Source: an uncultured Ignavibacteriales bacterium (lineage in GTDB: Bacteria; Bacteroidota; Ignavibacteria; Ch128b). Taken from it: a stretch of DNA of 32,099 nt. Within the stretch, counting starts at the first letter, position 1. Every line of letters begins with the position of its first letter. The notes below the pieces were generated by a model, which saw nothing but the letters and a program-made list of their open reading frames with translations, searched no databases and was not told where the DNA came from. The position numbers and the translations under genes are program-made. The stretch lies in the NCBI GenBank assembly GCA_937138605.1, contig CAKZPH010000298.1:1-32099 (forward strand), written 5' to 3'. Positions 1-8,685 of this stretch are shown here, one piece after another.

Positions 1-392
1 AACTTGGTAAATTTGGACTTTATCTTGGTATAGCTTTTCAGTTACAAGATGATCTTCTGGATTTAACTGGTGAAGTTAAAAAGTTTGGTAAACCTAAAGG
101 AAATGATCTTGTTGAAGGAAAAAAAACTTATATCATTCTAAAAGCATTACAAACCGCACGAGGTAAATATGTAAATGAAATAAGAAAACTTATTGAAAAG
201 AAAGGAATTAAACCTGAGCAAGTTGACGATTTTATAGATATGTTAGAAAATCTCGGTATTTTCGATGATACAAAAAAAGAAATTGATAAGTACTTTAATT
301 TAGCTATGGAAAGTTTACAAAATATTAGTAATAGTAAAAATTTGAATAACTTATATCAATTTGCTCATAAAGTACTTAATCGAGATTTCTAA
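1..392 (+). CDS. trans-polyprenyl diphosphate synthase, C-terminal part (5' end outside window)
   Basis: The reading frame is open from base 3 and ends with TAA at 390-392, leaving about 129 C-terminal residues. It carries the second aspartate-rich motif of trans-isoprenyl diphosphate synthases (F-Q-L-Q-D-D-L-L-D, near residues 12-20 of the visible part), which binds Mg-diphosphate. The downstream lysines in the GKPKGNDLVEGKKT stretch are also typical of the family. Such enzymes add isopentenyl diphosphate to an allylic primer to make farnesyl, geranylgeranyl or longer chains for quinones or lipid carriers. Chain length cannot be judged because the first Asp-rich motif lies outside the window. 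Only 3 bases separate it from ptsH, so the two are probably cotranscribed. Confidence 0.9.
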   Translation, partial: LGKFGLYLGIAFQLQDDLLDLTGEVKKFGKPKGNDLVEGKKTYIILKALQTARGKYVNEIRKLIEKKGIKPEQVDDFIDMLENLGIFDDTKKEIDKYFNLAMESLQNISNSKNLNNLYQFAHKVLNRDF

Positions 393-395
393 AAA

Positions 396-662
396 ATGAT
401 TGAAAAGGAAGTGACAATTTTAAATAGAGCTGGGTTGCATACCAGACCTGCAGCCACGTTGGTTAAATTAGCCTCTAAATTTAAATCGGACTTTTACTTA
501 ATGCAAGATAACTTAGTAGTAAATGGTAAAAGTATTATTGGTGTAATGACACTTTGCGCGGAGCAGGGGAGCAAGTTAAAACTTCGTTTCGATGGAGAAG
601 ATGAAGAAGAGGCTGCAAAGGAAATAGTTGATTATTTTAACAGGGGATTCGATGAACTTTGA
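396..662 (+). CDS. ptsH: HPr, phosphocarrier protein of the phosphotransferase system
   Basis: An 88-residue protein, the normal HPr length. His15 sits in the conserved A-G-L-H-T-R-P-A-A motif and accepts phosphate from Enzyme I. Ser46, in N-G-K-S-I-I-G-V-M, is the regulatory site used by HPr kinase where that enzyme exists. It is a cytoplasmic protein. No clear Shine-Dalgarno precedes the ATG, which lies 3 bases after the polyprenyl synthase stop, so translation may depend on coupling. The Enzyme I gene starts inside its last codons, a classical ptsHI arrangement. No sugar permease (EII) is visible in the window, so a role in sugar uptake or in regulation cannot be decided here. Confidence 0.95.
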   Translation: MIEKEVTILNRAGLHTRPAATLVKLASKFKSDFYLMQDNLVVNGKSIIGVMTLCAEQGSKLKLRFDGEDEEEAAKEIVDYFNRGFDEL

Positions 663-2424
663 TTTAATTGAAAAACTAAAAGATAAAGATACAGTCATAT
701 TAACAGGAATACCTTCGGCGCCAGGGTATGCCATTGGAAAGTGCCTCAAATATGAAAAAGAAAAGTTTGAAGTTTATCCTTCGGTGGTTTTGGATGTAAA
801 TTCAGAGTTAGAAGATTTCCAGAATGCTATTGAAAAATCAAAAAAGGAATTAAGAAAGATTATCGATGAAGCAAAAAAGAAAATTTACGATGATAAAATG
901 GTTTCTATTTTTGAGGCTCAGTTGATGGTGCTCGAAGATCCACAATTAATTGATGCCATCAAAAATGAAATCATCAAAAACAAGCATTCAGCAGATTATT
1001 CCATACATTCAGAATTTTCTAAATATATAGAGCCATTGCAAAAATCAAATGACATATCACATAAAGAAAGAGCAAAGGATATTGAAGACATCAAACTTAG
1101 AATAATTAGAAACCTGAGAAAGAAAAGGTGGGAATCGAAACTCACACAATCTAGAATTATTTTTGCACATGAACTTTCAGCTGCCGATGCACTGCTATTT
1201 GTTCGAAATGAAGTTCTTGCATATGTTGCTGAGGGTGGCTCACTTACTTCTCACGCTGCCTTAATTGCAAGGGCATTAAATATTCCAGCTGTTTTTGGTA
1301 TCGAAAATGTGTTAAACAAAATCTCATCCGAAGATGAAGTTATAGTTGATGGATTTCATGGGTTAGTTATTAAAAATCCTGGTCCTAAATTTATTGAATA
1401 CTATAGAAAAAGAATTATTGAATATGATAAACTGAAAAAAGACTTATCGGAACTTATTAATGTAGAATCGAAAACAAAAGATAATGTAAGAGTCAAATTA
1501 TATGCTAATATGGATTTACTTTCAGAGATTCCTTCTTTAATTGCATTTGGCGCTGAAGGAATTGGTTTATTTCGTACGGAAAATCTATTCTTTGATCTGG
1601 GAGATTTTCCTTCTGAATTAGAACAAACTGAAATTTATTCTTCACTTGCGGAAAAACTTTATCCAAAAATTTTAACAATTAGGACATTCGATCTTGGTGG
1701 AGATAAAATTAATCTCATGAATTATAAAGAGGCCAATCCTTTTCTTGGTTGGAGAGGGATAAGAGTATTACTTGATAATAAACCGATATTGAAGAATCAA
1801 CTAAGAGCAATTCTTAAAGCATCAATTTACAAAAATGTTAGGGTAATGATTCCAATGATTTCCTCGGTTGATGAAATTGTTATGACGAAGGAGGTTTTAG
1901 AAGAAGTTAAAAATGAGTTAAGCATGGAAAAAGTTAGATTTGATGAAAACATTCCTTTCGGTATTATGATTGAAGTTCCATCGATTGTATGTTGTTTGAA
2001 TGAAGTTGCTCAATTAGTTGATTTTGTAAGCGTGGGTACGAATGACTTAACACAATATTTACTTGCTGTCGATAGAGCTAATCAAAAAGTATTTAAACTT
2101 TATCAACAATTTCATCCTTCGGTTTTCCGTACCTTGAAAGTAATATTAAATGATTTAAAGGAAACAAAAATTGAAGTTAGTATTTGTGGAGAATTAGCAT
2201 CTAATTTTATGGCAATACCACTTTTGATTGGCTTAGGCTATCGATATTTAAGTGTGAACGAATATTTACTGCTTCAAATCAAAAAATTAATTTTATCTCT
2301 CGATGCTTCTGAATGTGAAGATTTAGCTAACAAAGTCTTAAATGCCTGCACTCAGGATAAAATCATCACAATAATAAATGAATTCATGCAAAAAATAGAA
2401 GGAATAGACTATGAATCCTTATAA
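652..2424 (+). CDS. ptsI: Phosphoenolpyruvate-protein phosphotransferase (PTS Enzyme I)
   Basis: Enzyme I takes phosphate from phosphoenolpyruvate and passes it to HPr. I choose ATG at 652 because AGGGG at 642-646 sits 5 bases upstream; an earlier in-frame TTG at 628 lacks such a site. This gives 590 residues, close to the usual 570-590. The phosphorylated histidine is His201 in the G-G-S-L-T-S-H-A-A motif, followed by N-I-P-A-V-F-G of the mobile swivel domain. The C-terminal PEP-binding barrel shows G-I-G-L-F-R-T-E, G-T-N-D-L-T-Q-Y and the catalytic Cys512 in I-C-G-E-L-A. The gene overlaps ptsH by 11 bases and the next gene by 14, so the three are likely translated together. All key residues are present, so it should be active. 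Confidence 0.95.
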   Translation: MNFDLIEKLKDKDTVILTGIPSAPGYAIGKCLKYEKEKFEVYPSVVLDVNSELEDFQNAIEKSKKELRKIIDEAKKKIYDDKMVSIFEAQLMVLEDPQLIDAIKNEIIKNKHSADYSIHSEFSKYIEPLQKSNDISHKERAKDIEDIKLRIIRNLRKKRWESKLTQSRIIFAHELSAADALLFVRNEVLAYVAEGGSLTSHAALIARALNIPAVFGIENVLNKISSEDEVIVDGFHGLVIKNPGPKFIEYYRKRIIEYDKLKKDLSELINVESKTKDNVRVKLYANMDLLSEIPSLIAFGAEGIGLFRTENLFFDLGDFPSELEQTEIYSSLAEKLYPKILTIRTFDLGGDKINLMNYKEANPFLGWRGIRVLLDNKPILKNQLRAILKASIYKNVRVMIPMISSVDEIVMTKEVLEEVKNELSMEKVRFDENIPFGIMIEVPSIVCCLNEVAQLVDFVSVGTNDLTQYLLAVDRANQKVFKLYQQFHPSVFRTLKVILNDLKETKIEVSICGELASNFMAIPLLIGLGYRYLSVNEYLLLQIKKLILSLDASECEDLANKVLNACTQDKIITIINEFMQKIEGIDYESL

Positions 2425-3439
2425 AGAATTCGATTCTGGCGACATGTATCTTGTTCTTAAGGATTATCATAAACAAGTAAAACATATCATTAATTCAAAG
2501 ATTGAGATTGAAAAAAAATTGTATTCTTCAATCAATAAAATTGTCGTCACTGGACTTGGAGGTTCAGCCATTTCAGGTGATGTTGTTTACACTTTATTTT
2601 ACGACCAAATAACAGTGCCTTATTTTGTTAACCGAAACTATGATCTACCAAATTTCATTGACGATAAAACGCTCGTTATAGCATGCAGTTACTCAGGAAA
2701 TACGGAAGAAACACTTTCAGCATTTCATAATGCTATTTCTAAAAATTGCAAGGTTATTACTCTTAGTTCCGGTGGAAAGTTGAAAGATATGGCGAATGAA
2801 CTCGGTGTACCCCATTTCAGTGTTCCTTCAGGTTATCAACCAAGATGTGCAATTGGATTAATGCTTACAACTCTCATAAGAATTTTTGAAAAGCTAGAAT
2901 TATACCGTCTTTCGGAGGATTTCTATTCTGAGGTACTAAACTTGTGGTCCAGAAAATCTAATGAATATGCTCACGCAGAAAGTAAACCGTATGATCTTGC
3001 CACCAGATTATTGGGGCGATTTCCAGTGATTCATTCAACTGAACTATTACAATCAATTAACGTAAGGTTTCGTAGTCAACTCGCAGAAAATTCTAAAGTT
3101 TTATCCTACAGTGGGTTTATTCCAGAACTTAATCATAACGAAATCATTGCTTGGGAAAAGTACGACGAAAAATTTTTACCTGCTATTCTTATTCAAATCA
3201 TTGACGAAAATGATCATCAAAGAAACAAATTAAGATTTTCCATAACACGTGAAATACTGAGTGAAGTGAAACTGGAAAATATTGTTTTACAAAGCACTGA
3301 AAAAAGTTATCACTTACGAATCTTCGACTTGATTTATTTTGTTGACTGGGTTAGTTTTTACCTGGCCGTTATGAGGAAAATTGATCCAACACCAATTAAA
3401 AATATCAATGTGCTTAAAGAAACTTTGTCGAAAAATTGA
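2411..3439 (+). CDS. SIS-domain bifunctional phosphoglucose/phosphomannose isomerase-like protein
   Basis: A 342-residue protein with two sugar-isomerase (SIS) folds. The first shows G-L-G-G-S-A-I-S-G-D near residues 49-58 and S-Y-S-G-N-T-E-E-T near 94-102, which grip the sugar phosphate. The G-Y-Q-P-R segment and the E-L-N-H-N-E segment match the small bifunctional isomerases (TIGR02128 type) that interconvert glucose-6-P, fructose-6-P and mannose-6-P. AAGGA lies about 8 bases before the ATG. It overlaps ptsI by 14 bases. With the phosphohexomutase at 9576 it could feed nucleotide-sugar synthesis. Isomerase activity on both sugars is inferred from family resemblance. Confidence 0.85.
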   Translation: MNPYKEFDSGDMYLVLKDYHKQVKHIINSKIEIEKKLYSSINKIVVTGLGGSAISGDVVYTLFYDQITVPYFVNRNYDLPNFIDDKTLVIACSYSGNTEETLSAFHNAISKNCKVITLSSGGKLKDMANELGVPHFSVPSGYQPRCAIGLMLTTLIRIFEKLELYRLSEDFYSEVLNLWSRKSNEYAHAESKPYDLATRLLGRFPVIHSTELLQSINVRFRSQLAENSKVLSYSGFIPELNHNEIIAWEKYDEKFLPAILIQIIDENDHQRNKLRFSITREILSEVKLENIVLQSTEKSYHLRIFDLIYFVDWVSFYLAVMRKIDPTPIKNINVLKETLSKN

Positions 3440-6254
3440 TTTACTTATTCTTTTCCTTCTCCTCATTTTTTCAGAAGGACAGGCTCAATTTACATATTTT
3501 GGAAAGAATAAAGTTCATTACGAAAAGTTTAACTGGTTCGTTCTAAAGACTGAACATTTTGACATCTATTACTATCCAGAAATTACCGAGATTGCTGAGA
3601 TTGGGGCTTTAATAGCGGAAGAAGGTTATAATGAGTTGAAAGTAAAATTTAATCACCAAATACTATATCGAATTCCACTTATCTTTTACAATACTCATAT
3701 CCATTTTCAGCAAACTAACACCATTCCGGGACTTCTTCCTGAGGGTGTAGGAGGATTTTTTGAGTTTATTAAAGGTCGTGTCGTAATTCCGTTTGAGGGT
3801 TCGATTGAGAAATTTCGTCATGTCATTAAGCATGAACTGGTTCATGTTTTTATGTTAAACAAAATAAGAAGAATACAACAAGATTTTAGATTAACTTCAG
3901 AAACACTACCACCACTTTGGTTTGTTGAAGGACTAGCTGAATATTGGTCTACAGACTGGGATTCCCAAGCTGAAATGATTCTAAGAGATGCTGTTTTAAA
4001 TGGTTATGCAGTTGGATTAAATGAAATAGATAAGGTTTCCGGAACTTACTTAATGTACAAATTAGGACAATTGCTGATGCATTACATTTCAAAAACATAT
4101 GGCGAACATAAGATACTGATGTTAATGGAAAACTCATGGAAATCATCAAACTTTGAGGATGTCTGGAAATATACGTTTGGTGTAGACTATAAAGAATTTG
4201 ATCGAGATTGGTTGTATTATCTCAAGAAAAGATATTATCCCATTATTTCTGATAGAGATTTACCCGGGTATTCAGTTAATAAATTGACAAATTCCGGATT
4301 TAATTTCAGTCCTGTTTTTTACGAAAAGAAAAATGAATCCTCAATTTACTATTTAGGTAATATTCGAGGTTATACTTCAATCTATCGAATTCCTTTTGTC
4401 AAAGAAGGTGAAAGAAAATTCTCCGAACCACAACTTGTACTTCAAGGTGAAAGCTCAGATGAATTTGAATCATTACATCTTTTTAGAACCAGTTTTGGTA
4501 TTTCAAGAGATGGGAGAATAGTCTTTACTTCCAAATCCAAAGGTCGAGATAAGATATACATTTTTGATATCAATCAAAACAAAATTACTTTAAAGCTTTC
4601 TTTTGATGAGATTACAAGCATATCCAATCCTTCATTTTCACACGACGGTAAGAAAATAACTTTTTCGGCCATTGATAATAAAGGTTACAGCGATATTTAT
4701 GTTTATGAATTTAATCGTTCTAAGTTAATTCGATTAACAAACGATCTTTATGATGATAAGACGCCCGCTTTTTCGCCAGATGACAATATAATAGTTTTTA
4801 CATCAGACCGGATGATTTTCAATGGTAAAACCTTCTATAATCTTTTTTCAATCAAAGTTGATAACTTTGAACTTACTCCAATCACAGCTTTGAATCAAAA
4901 TTTTTCTTATCCCAAGTTTACAAGTTCTAAAATTTTATTTACTTGCGACTATGATAACGTGAATAACATTTGGTCACTTGATTTTAATACTGATGGTAAT
5001 GGCAATTTTATTTTTGACGACAAAATGAAAAAAGTAACCAACTTTTCCACCTCAACTTTCGATCCTTTCATTATTAACGATACAACATTAATCTTTTCAG
5101 CCTTTGAAAAATTTAGCTTTCAGATTTTTTCTATCAACAATTTCATATCTATGATGGATTCTATTAACTACTATGTATTAACTAAAATTGGCGGAATGAA
5201 ACTTCACTGGTTTGTTTCTAAAATTGATGGTATCAGGATTAAAGAACGATATAAATACGAAAGAGAGTACACGTTAGATTTTGCTCAAAGTCAAATTTCC
5301 ACCAATCCTGTTTATGGAACAACAGGAGGTGCAATTTTCGCAGTCAGTGACTTGTTAAGTGATGAATATTATCAATTTTTAGTTTTCAATACTGCTCAAT
5401 CGCGTGATGAAATTTTGAAAAGCTTTAATGTATTGATATCTCGAATTTCATTGGCGCAAAAGACAAATTTTGCTTACGGTGTATATCACTTCTCTGGTAG
5501 AAGATATGATATTAGAGACTCTGACGAATATTTTTACGAAAGAAGTTTTGGTGTTTACTTTGCGTTGAGTTATCCGTTTTCATTTTTCCGTCGCTTGGAA
5601 GCTAGCGTAATGCTTGGAAATTCAAATAAGGAAGTCTTCTATTCTTTCAAAAATCGCAAAGCACTTTTACTGACCAATACCATCTCTTACATTTTTGATA
5701 ATAGCCTCTGGGCATCCACCGGACCAATTGATGGCTCGAGACTTTTAATCCTTCTTGGCCAAACTAATGATATAAAATTTTCAAACGTTAATTACTATAG
5801 TTTTATGCTTGATTATCGTAATTATTTACGACTGGGAATGAAGAGTGCATTTGCTTCTCGCTTTCAGTTGTTTATTAATGAAGGAAAGGAAGCACGACGA
5901 TTTTTTATGGGAGGTAACTGGGATTTGCGAGGTTATCCAAGATGGTCTATCAAAGGAGAAAAATTATGGTTGTCTTCTTTCGAATTTCGATTTCCTTTGA
6001 TTGATCAAATATCTTTAAAATTCCCATTTTTAACGGTTAATCTATATGAATTCCGTGGAGCAACATTTTTTGATATAGGAAATGCATGGGATGTAAAATA
6101 CAAAGAAACTCTTGGTAGCATCGGTTTTGGATTAAGAATGAATTTGTTTGGCGTGCTTGTTTTACGGTACGATATTGGTAAACGAATAGAGGATAGCTTC
6201 AGAAGATTACAAGATAGAATGTTTTATCAGTTTTTCTTCGGATGGGATTTCTAA
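3408..6254 (+). CDS. Secreted gluzincin metallopeptidase - TolB propeller - Omp85-type barrel fusion
   Basis: A protein of 948 residues starting at ATG 3408, inside the end of the SIS gene; an in-frame TTG at 3381 is possible but would put 9 residues before the signal peptide. Residues 1-27 form a signal peptide ending in G-Q-A-Q. A peptidase-like domain follows, with zinc motif H142-E-L-V-H146 and downstream W-F-V-E174-G-L-A-E178-Y-W, as in gluzincins. From about 290 to 600 there are TolB/PD40 propeller repeats, for example F-S-H-D-G-K-K near 410 and F-S-P-D-D-N near 454. The last 300 residues resemble an Omp85 (surface antigen) barrel: G-G-N-W-D-L-R-G-Y-P near 835-844, F-F-D-I-G-N-A-W, and a C-terminal Phe. 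I saw no POTRA repeats. It probably sits in the outer membrane with the peptidase and propeller in the periplasm. Substrate and activity are unknown. Confidence 0.8.
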   Translation: MCLKKLCRKIDLLILFLLLIFSEGQAQFTYFGKNKVHYEKFNWFVLKTEHFDIYYYPEITEIAEIGALIAEEGYNELKVKFNHQILYRIPLIFYNTHIHFQQTNTIPGLLPEGVGGFFEFIKGRVVIPFEGSIEKFRHVIKHELVHVFMLNKIRRIQQDFRLTSETLPPLWFVEGLAEYWSTDWDSQAEMILRDAVLNGYAVGLNEIDKVSGTYLMYKLGQLLMHYISKTYGEHKILMLMENSWKSSNFEDVWKYTFGVDYKEFDRDWLYYLKKRYYPIISDRDLPGYSVNKLTNSGFNFSPVFYEKKNESSIYYLGNIRGYTSIYRIPFVKEGERKFSEPQLVLQGESSDEFESLHLFRTSFGISRDGRIVFTSKSKGRDKIYIFDINQNKITLKLSFDEITSISNPSFSHDGKKITFSAIDNKGYSDIYVYEFNRSKLIRLTNDLYDDKTPAFSPDDNIIVFTSDRMIFNGKTFYNLFSIKVDNFELTPITALNQNFSYPKFTSSKILFTCDYDNVNNIWSLDFNTDGNGNFIFDDKMKKVTNFSTSTFDPFIINDTTLIFSAFEKFSFQIFSINNFISMMDSINYYVLTKIGGMKLHWFVSKIDGIRIKERYKYEREYTLDFAQSQISTNPVYGTTGGAIFAVSDLLSDEYYQFLVFNTAQSRDEILKSFNVLISRISLAQKTNFAYGVYHFSGRRYDIRDSDEYFYERSFGVYFALSYPFSFFRRLEASVMLGNSNKEVFYSFKNRKALLLTNTISYIFDNSLWASTGPIDGSRLLILLGQTNDIKFSNVNYYSFMLDYRNYLRLGMKSAFASRFQLFINEGKEARRFFMGGNWDLRGYPRWSIKGEKLWLSSFEFRFPLIDQISLKFPFLTVNLYEFRGATFFDIGNAWDVKYKETLGSIGFGLRMNLFGVLVLRYDIGKRIEDSFRRLQDRMFYQFFFGWDF

Positions 6255-7411
6255 TGTTATGTAATAAATGTTTTCGTTATAAGAGCCTGATCTCGTTTTC
6301 AATAATGACATTAATATTTTTTATATCCTGCACGAAAAAGATCCAGATAGAAAAATATTTGGAACCTGAAAATAAGTGGCAGTCTTTTGGATATGATTCT
6401 TCAAGAAATTTTTACATACGAAGCGATCTTAAATTACCACTTAAACAGAAGTGGGAAGTAGAGTTAGAAGCTGGTATCAGTCATTCTTCCATTACATCAA
6501 TCTCGAATTTTGTGTGTGTCGCTGATCTTAAAGGTAACGTATATTTTCTTAATCCTGAAATTGGTAGAATTCTAAGCAAAATTTCATTAAAGCAACCAAT
6601 TCTTACAAGTGTAATAGTCAGGGAAAGAGATTTAATTATTTCACTTGCTGAGACTAAAAACAAAAAATCTCAGCTTGTTCTTTACGACTTGTTAAACGGT
6701 AAGGTAAAAAAAACCTTTGAGGTTGAAGGTTCAATAGAACGAGAGCTTGTTTTACACAAAGATTTTCTTATTGCTACTACTACAAGTGGCAGAATTTATT
6801 CATTAAAGTATGACTTAAACAAAATTTGGGAAATTCAACTCAATGAAGAATTAAATTGTCATCCTGCTTCTTCTAATAATTTATTTGTTACGGTTTCATT
6901 AAAAGGAAATTTGTTTTTAGTTGATATGATGATAGGTAAAGTTTTAAAAAAGATAAAAATTAGCTCAGGAGTTAATTCAGGTATTTCGATAAGTAATAAT
7001 TTAATTTATTTTGGAAATTCGGATGGTAATTTCTATTGTTTCACACTTGATGGATCAAAAGTTTGGCAAGAAAAATTAAAGGCAAGTGTTAAAGCAATTC
7101 CTTCAATTGACGATTCAAGTGTTTTCATCGGTGATTTGCTTGGTAATGTTTATGCTTTTGATAATAAAACAGGTAAGAAAAAATGGGAAACTTCATTTGG
7201 TGGTATGATTAACAACTCAATTCTGGTATTGAATAATCAACTAATCGTTCCTGATTCAAAGGGATTTATTTATGTTTTGGAAAAGTTAGATGGGGGATTG
7301 GTTCAAAAAATTGAATTAAAGGGTAGAGTCAAATTCTCTCCCGTTTTAGTAAAAAACAAAGTATTTATCGGTTACGATGATAAAAAGATCGCTGCTTATG
7401 AGAATGATTAA
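6254..7411 (+). CDS. PQQ-like beta-propeller lipoprotein (BamB-like fold)
   Basis: Starting at ATG 6254, which overlaps the preceding TAA, the protein has 385 residues; an in-frame ATG at 6242 would add four. A basic start, hydrophobic stretch and F-F-I-S-C lipobox indicate a lipoprotein signal. The rest consists of repeated propeller blades of the PQQ/quinoprotein type, with recurring patterns such as G-N-V-Y-F-L-N, G-N-F-Y-C-F-T and G-N-V-Y-A-F-D-N-K-T-G-K-K-K-W. No quinone-dehydrogenase catalytic residues are evident, so a scaffold role like BamB is more likely than redox chemistry. Its place directly after an Omp85-type barrel gene supports an outer-membrane assembly role, but that is inference. 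Confidence 0.8.
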   Translation: MLCNKCFRYKSLISFSIMTLIFFISCTKKIQIEKYLEPENKWQSFGYDSSRNFYIRSDLKLPLKQKWEVELEAGISHSSITSISNFVCVADLKGNVYFLNPEIGRILSKISLKQPILTSVIVRERDLIISLAETKNKKSQLVLYDLLNGKVKKTFEVEGSIERELVLHKDFLIATTTSGRIYSLKYDLNKIWEIQLNEELNCHPASSNNLFVTVSLKGNLFLVDMMIGKVLKKIKISSGVNSGISISNNLIYFGNSDGNFYCFTLDGSKVWQEKLKASVKAIPSIDDSSVFIGDLLGNVYAFDNKTGKKKWETSFGGMINNSILVLNNQLIVPDSKGFIYVLEKLDGGLVQKIELKGRVKFSPVLVKNKVFIGYDDKKIAAYEND

Positions 7412-8102
7412 GTTGAAATACATTTTACTCTGGATACTTACGTATTCATACATGAGCGCTCAAAATGATTATGTGCGATTACAGGTCAAACTTGATAATG
7501 ATTATGGCATTTTTATAAATCAATACTTTTTAGGTGAATCAAAATTACTTGACACAAATCTTAAATCAGGTATTTATGAAATTAAATTAGTACGAATTAG
7601 TGACTTTTCATTATTAAAAAAGAAGATAAATTTTGATAGGGATTCAAAAATTGAAATAAAAAGTCTTCGCTCAATTCTAATTTCGACAAGTCCTGTAAAC
7701 GCTCATGTGTATGTTGATTCAATTTTTTATGGTTATACTCCACTCAAGATTTTATTTAATTCGTCAGATCAAAAAATTGAAATACAAAAAAACGGTTTTA
7801 AACCAGTATCACTAAATACATCTGAGATCAACCAAGATTTTTTAGATATAAGTATGGAACCTGAATATAGTTTGAAGAAGCCAAATTCAAGTTTTTATAA
7901 GTTTCTTACTTTGGGCTCAATGATTTTAAGTGGAATAATTTCTGTTCAATTCAAAAACAAAGCCAATAAACTTTACGAGGAATCAAAAATAAATCCAGAT
8001 TTAATGAAAAAAGTCCGAAAATACGATACCATTTCAGCTATATTTTCCATCAGCTTGCAAATTAATTTTGGTATTTTTACATATTTGATTTTAACGGAAT
8101 AG
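7404..8102 (+). CDS. PEGA-domain protein with signal peptide and C-terminal membrane segments
   Basis: About 232 residues from ATG 7404; ATG 7398 is equally possible. The start lies within the last codons of the propeller gene, suggesting coupled translation. The N-terminus is a signal peptide ending near Y-M-S-A-Q. Around the middle is a PEGA-type segment (S-T-S-P-V-N-A-H-V-Y-V-D followed by G-Y-T-P-L), a small beta domain found in exported proteins. An earlier similar beta segment occurs in the N-terminal half. Near the C-terminus two hydrophobic stretches flank a charged loop, consistent with two membrane helices. I do not recognise a specific function; an envelope accessory role is suggested by its neighbours only. 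Confidence 0.75.
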   Translation: MIKLKYILLWILTYSYMSAQNDYVRLQVKLDNDYGIFINQYFLGESKLLDTNLKSGIYEIKLVRISDFSLLKKKINFDRDSKIEIKSLRSILISTSPVNAHVYVDSIFYGYTPLKILFNSSDQKIEIQKNGFKPVSLNTSEINQDFLDISMEPEYSLKKPNSSFYKFLTLGSMILSGIISVQFKNKANKLYEESKINPDLMKKVRKYDTISAIFSISLQINFGIFTYLILTE

Positions 8103-8124
8103 TCAAAAATAAATGAGGAAAAGA

Positions 8125-8685
8125 ATGAAACAGCTAATCTTTTTGATCTCTGTCGTAACTCTTGTTTCAATTTTAGTTAGTTGTTCAAAAAATGATGAAG
8201 AAGATTTGTTCAAAACAGCAAAGGAGGATTTACAAAATCAAAATTTGGAAGGGGCAAAAAATAATTTAGAAAAACTTGTTAATAAAAATCCCTATTCTGA
8301 ATTTGCACCTGAGGCATTTTTTATCCTGGGTCAAATTTATCAATCAATGGAAACAGATTCAATTCACCGAATTGAATACAATAAAATTGCAATTGATTAT
8401 TACAATCAATTAATCAATAACTTTCCCAACCACGAAAAAGCTCCCGAAGCACTTTTCATGGTTGCCTTTATTAATGCAGAAATTTTCAAAGATTATAACA
8501 CGGCGGGATTGAATTATAGAAAGTTTTTGAAAATGTATCCAACACACGAACTTGCCGAATCTGCGAGATTGGAACTCGAATTTTTAGGAAAATCACCAGA
8601 GGAAATATTAAAACTTCATGGCATTGGTGATGAAAGCAAAGCAAGTAAATTGAAATCAATGAAAACAAAAGCTACGAATAAATGA
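8125..8685 (+). CDS. TPR lipoprotein resembling BamD/YfiO
   Basis: I choose ATG 8125 because GAGG at 8115-8118 lies 6 bases upstream; ATG 8113, four codons earlier, is the alternative. The 186-residue product has a lipoprotein signal ending in S-I-L-V-S-C. It then has tetratricopeptide-like repeats: an A-K-E-D-L..A-K-N-N-L-E-K-L repeat, one with A-P-E-A-F-F-I-L-G-Q-I-Y, and one with A-P-E-A-L-F-M-V-A-F. Each is followed by the short N-x-(Y/F)-P type turns common in BamD and YbgF. BamD is longer (about 240 residues with five repeats), so this is BamD-like at most. It shares 4 bases (ATGA) with the DUF58 gene. Confidence 0.8.
   Translation: MKQLIFLISVVTLVSILVSCSKNDEEDLFKTAKEDLQNQNLEGAKNNLEKLVNKNPYSEFAPEAFFILGQIYQSMETDSIHRIEYNKIAIDYYNQLINNFPNHEKAPEALFMVAFINAEIFKDYNTAGLNYRKFLKMYPTHELAESARLELEFLGKSPEEILKLHGIGDESKASKLKSMKTKATNK

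Noticed and set aside
628-651. Earlier TTG start for Enzyme I
   Set aside because: The ATG at 652 has AGGGG at a proper distance and gives the normal N-terminus.
6254-7411. PQQ-dependent dehydrogenase
   Set aside because: The blades are of the PQQ type, but the protein is too short and lacks recognisable catalytic residues, so a scaffold lipoprotein is more likely.
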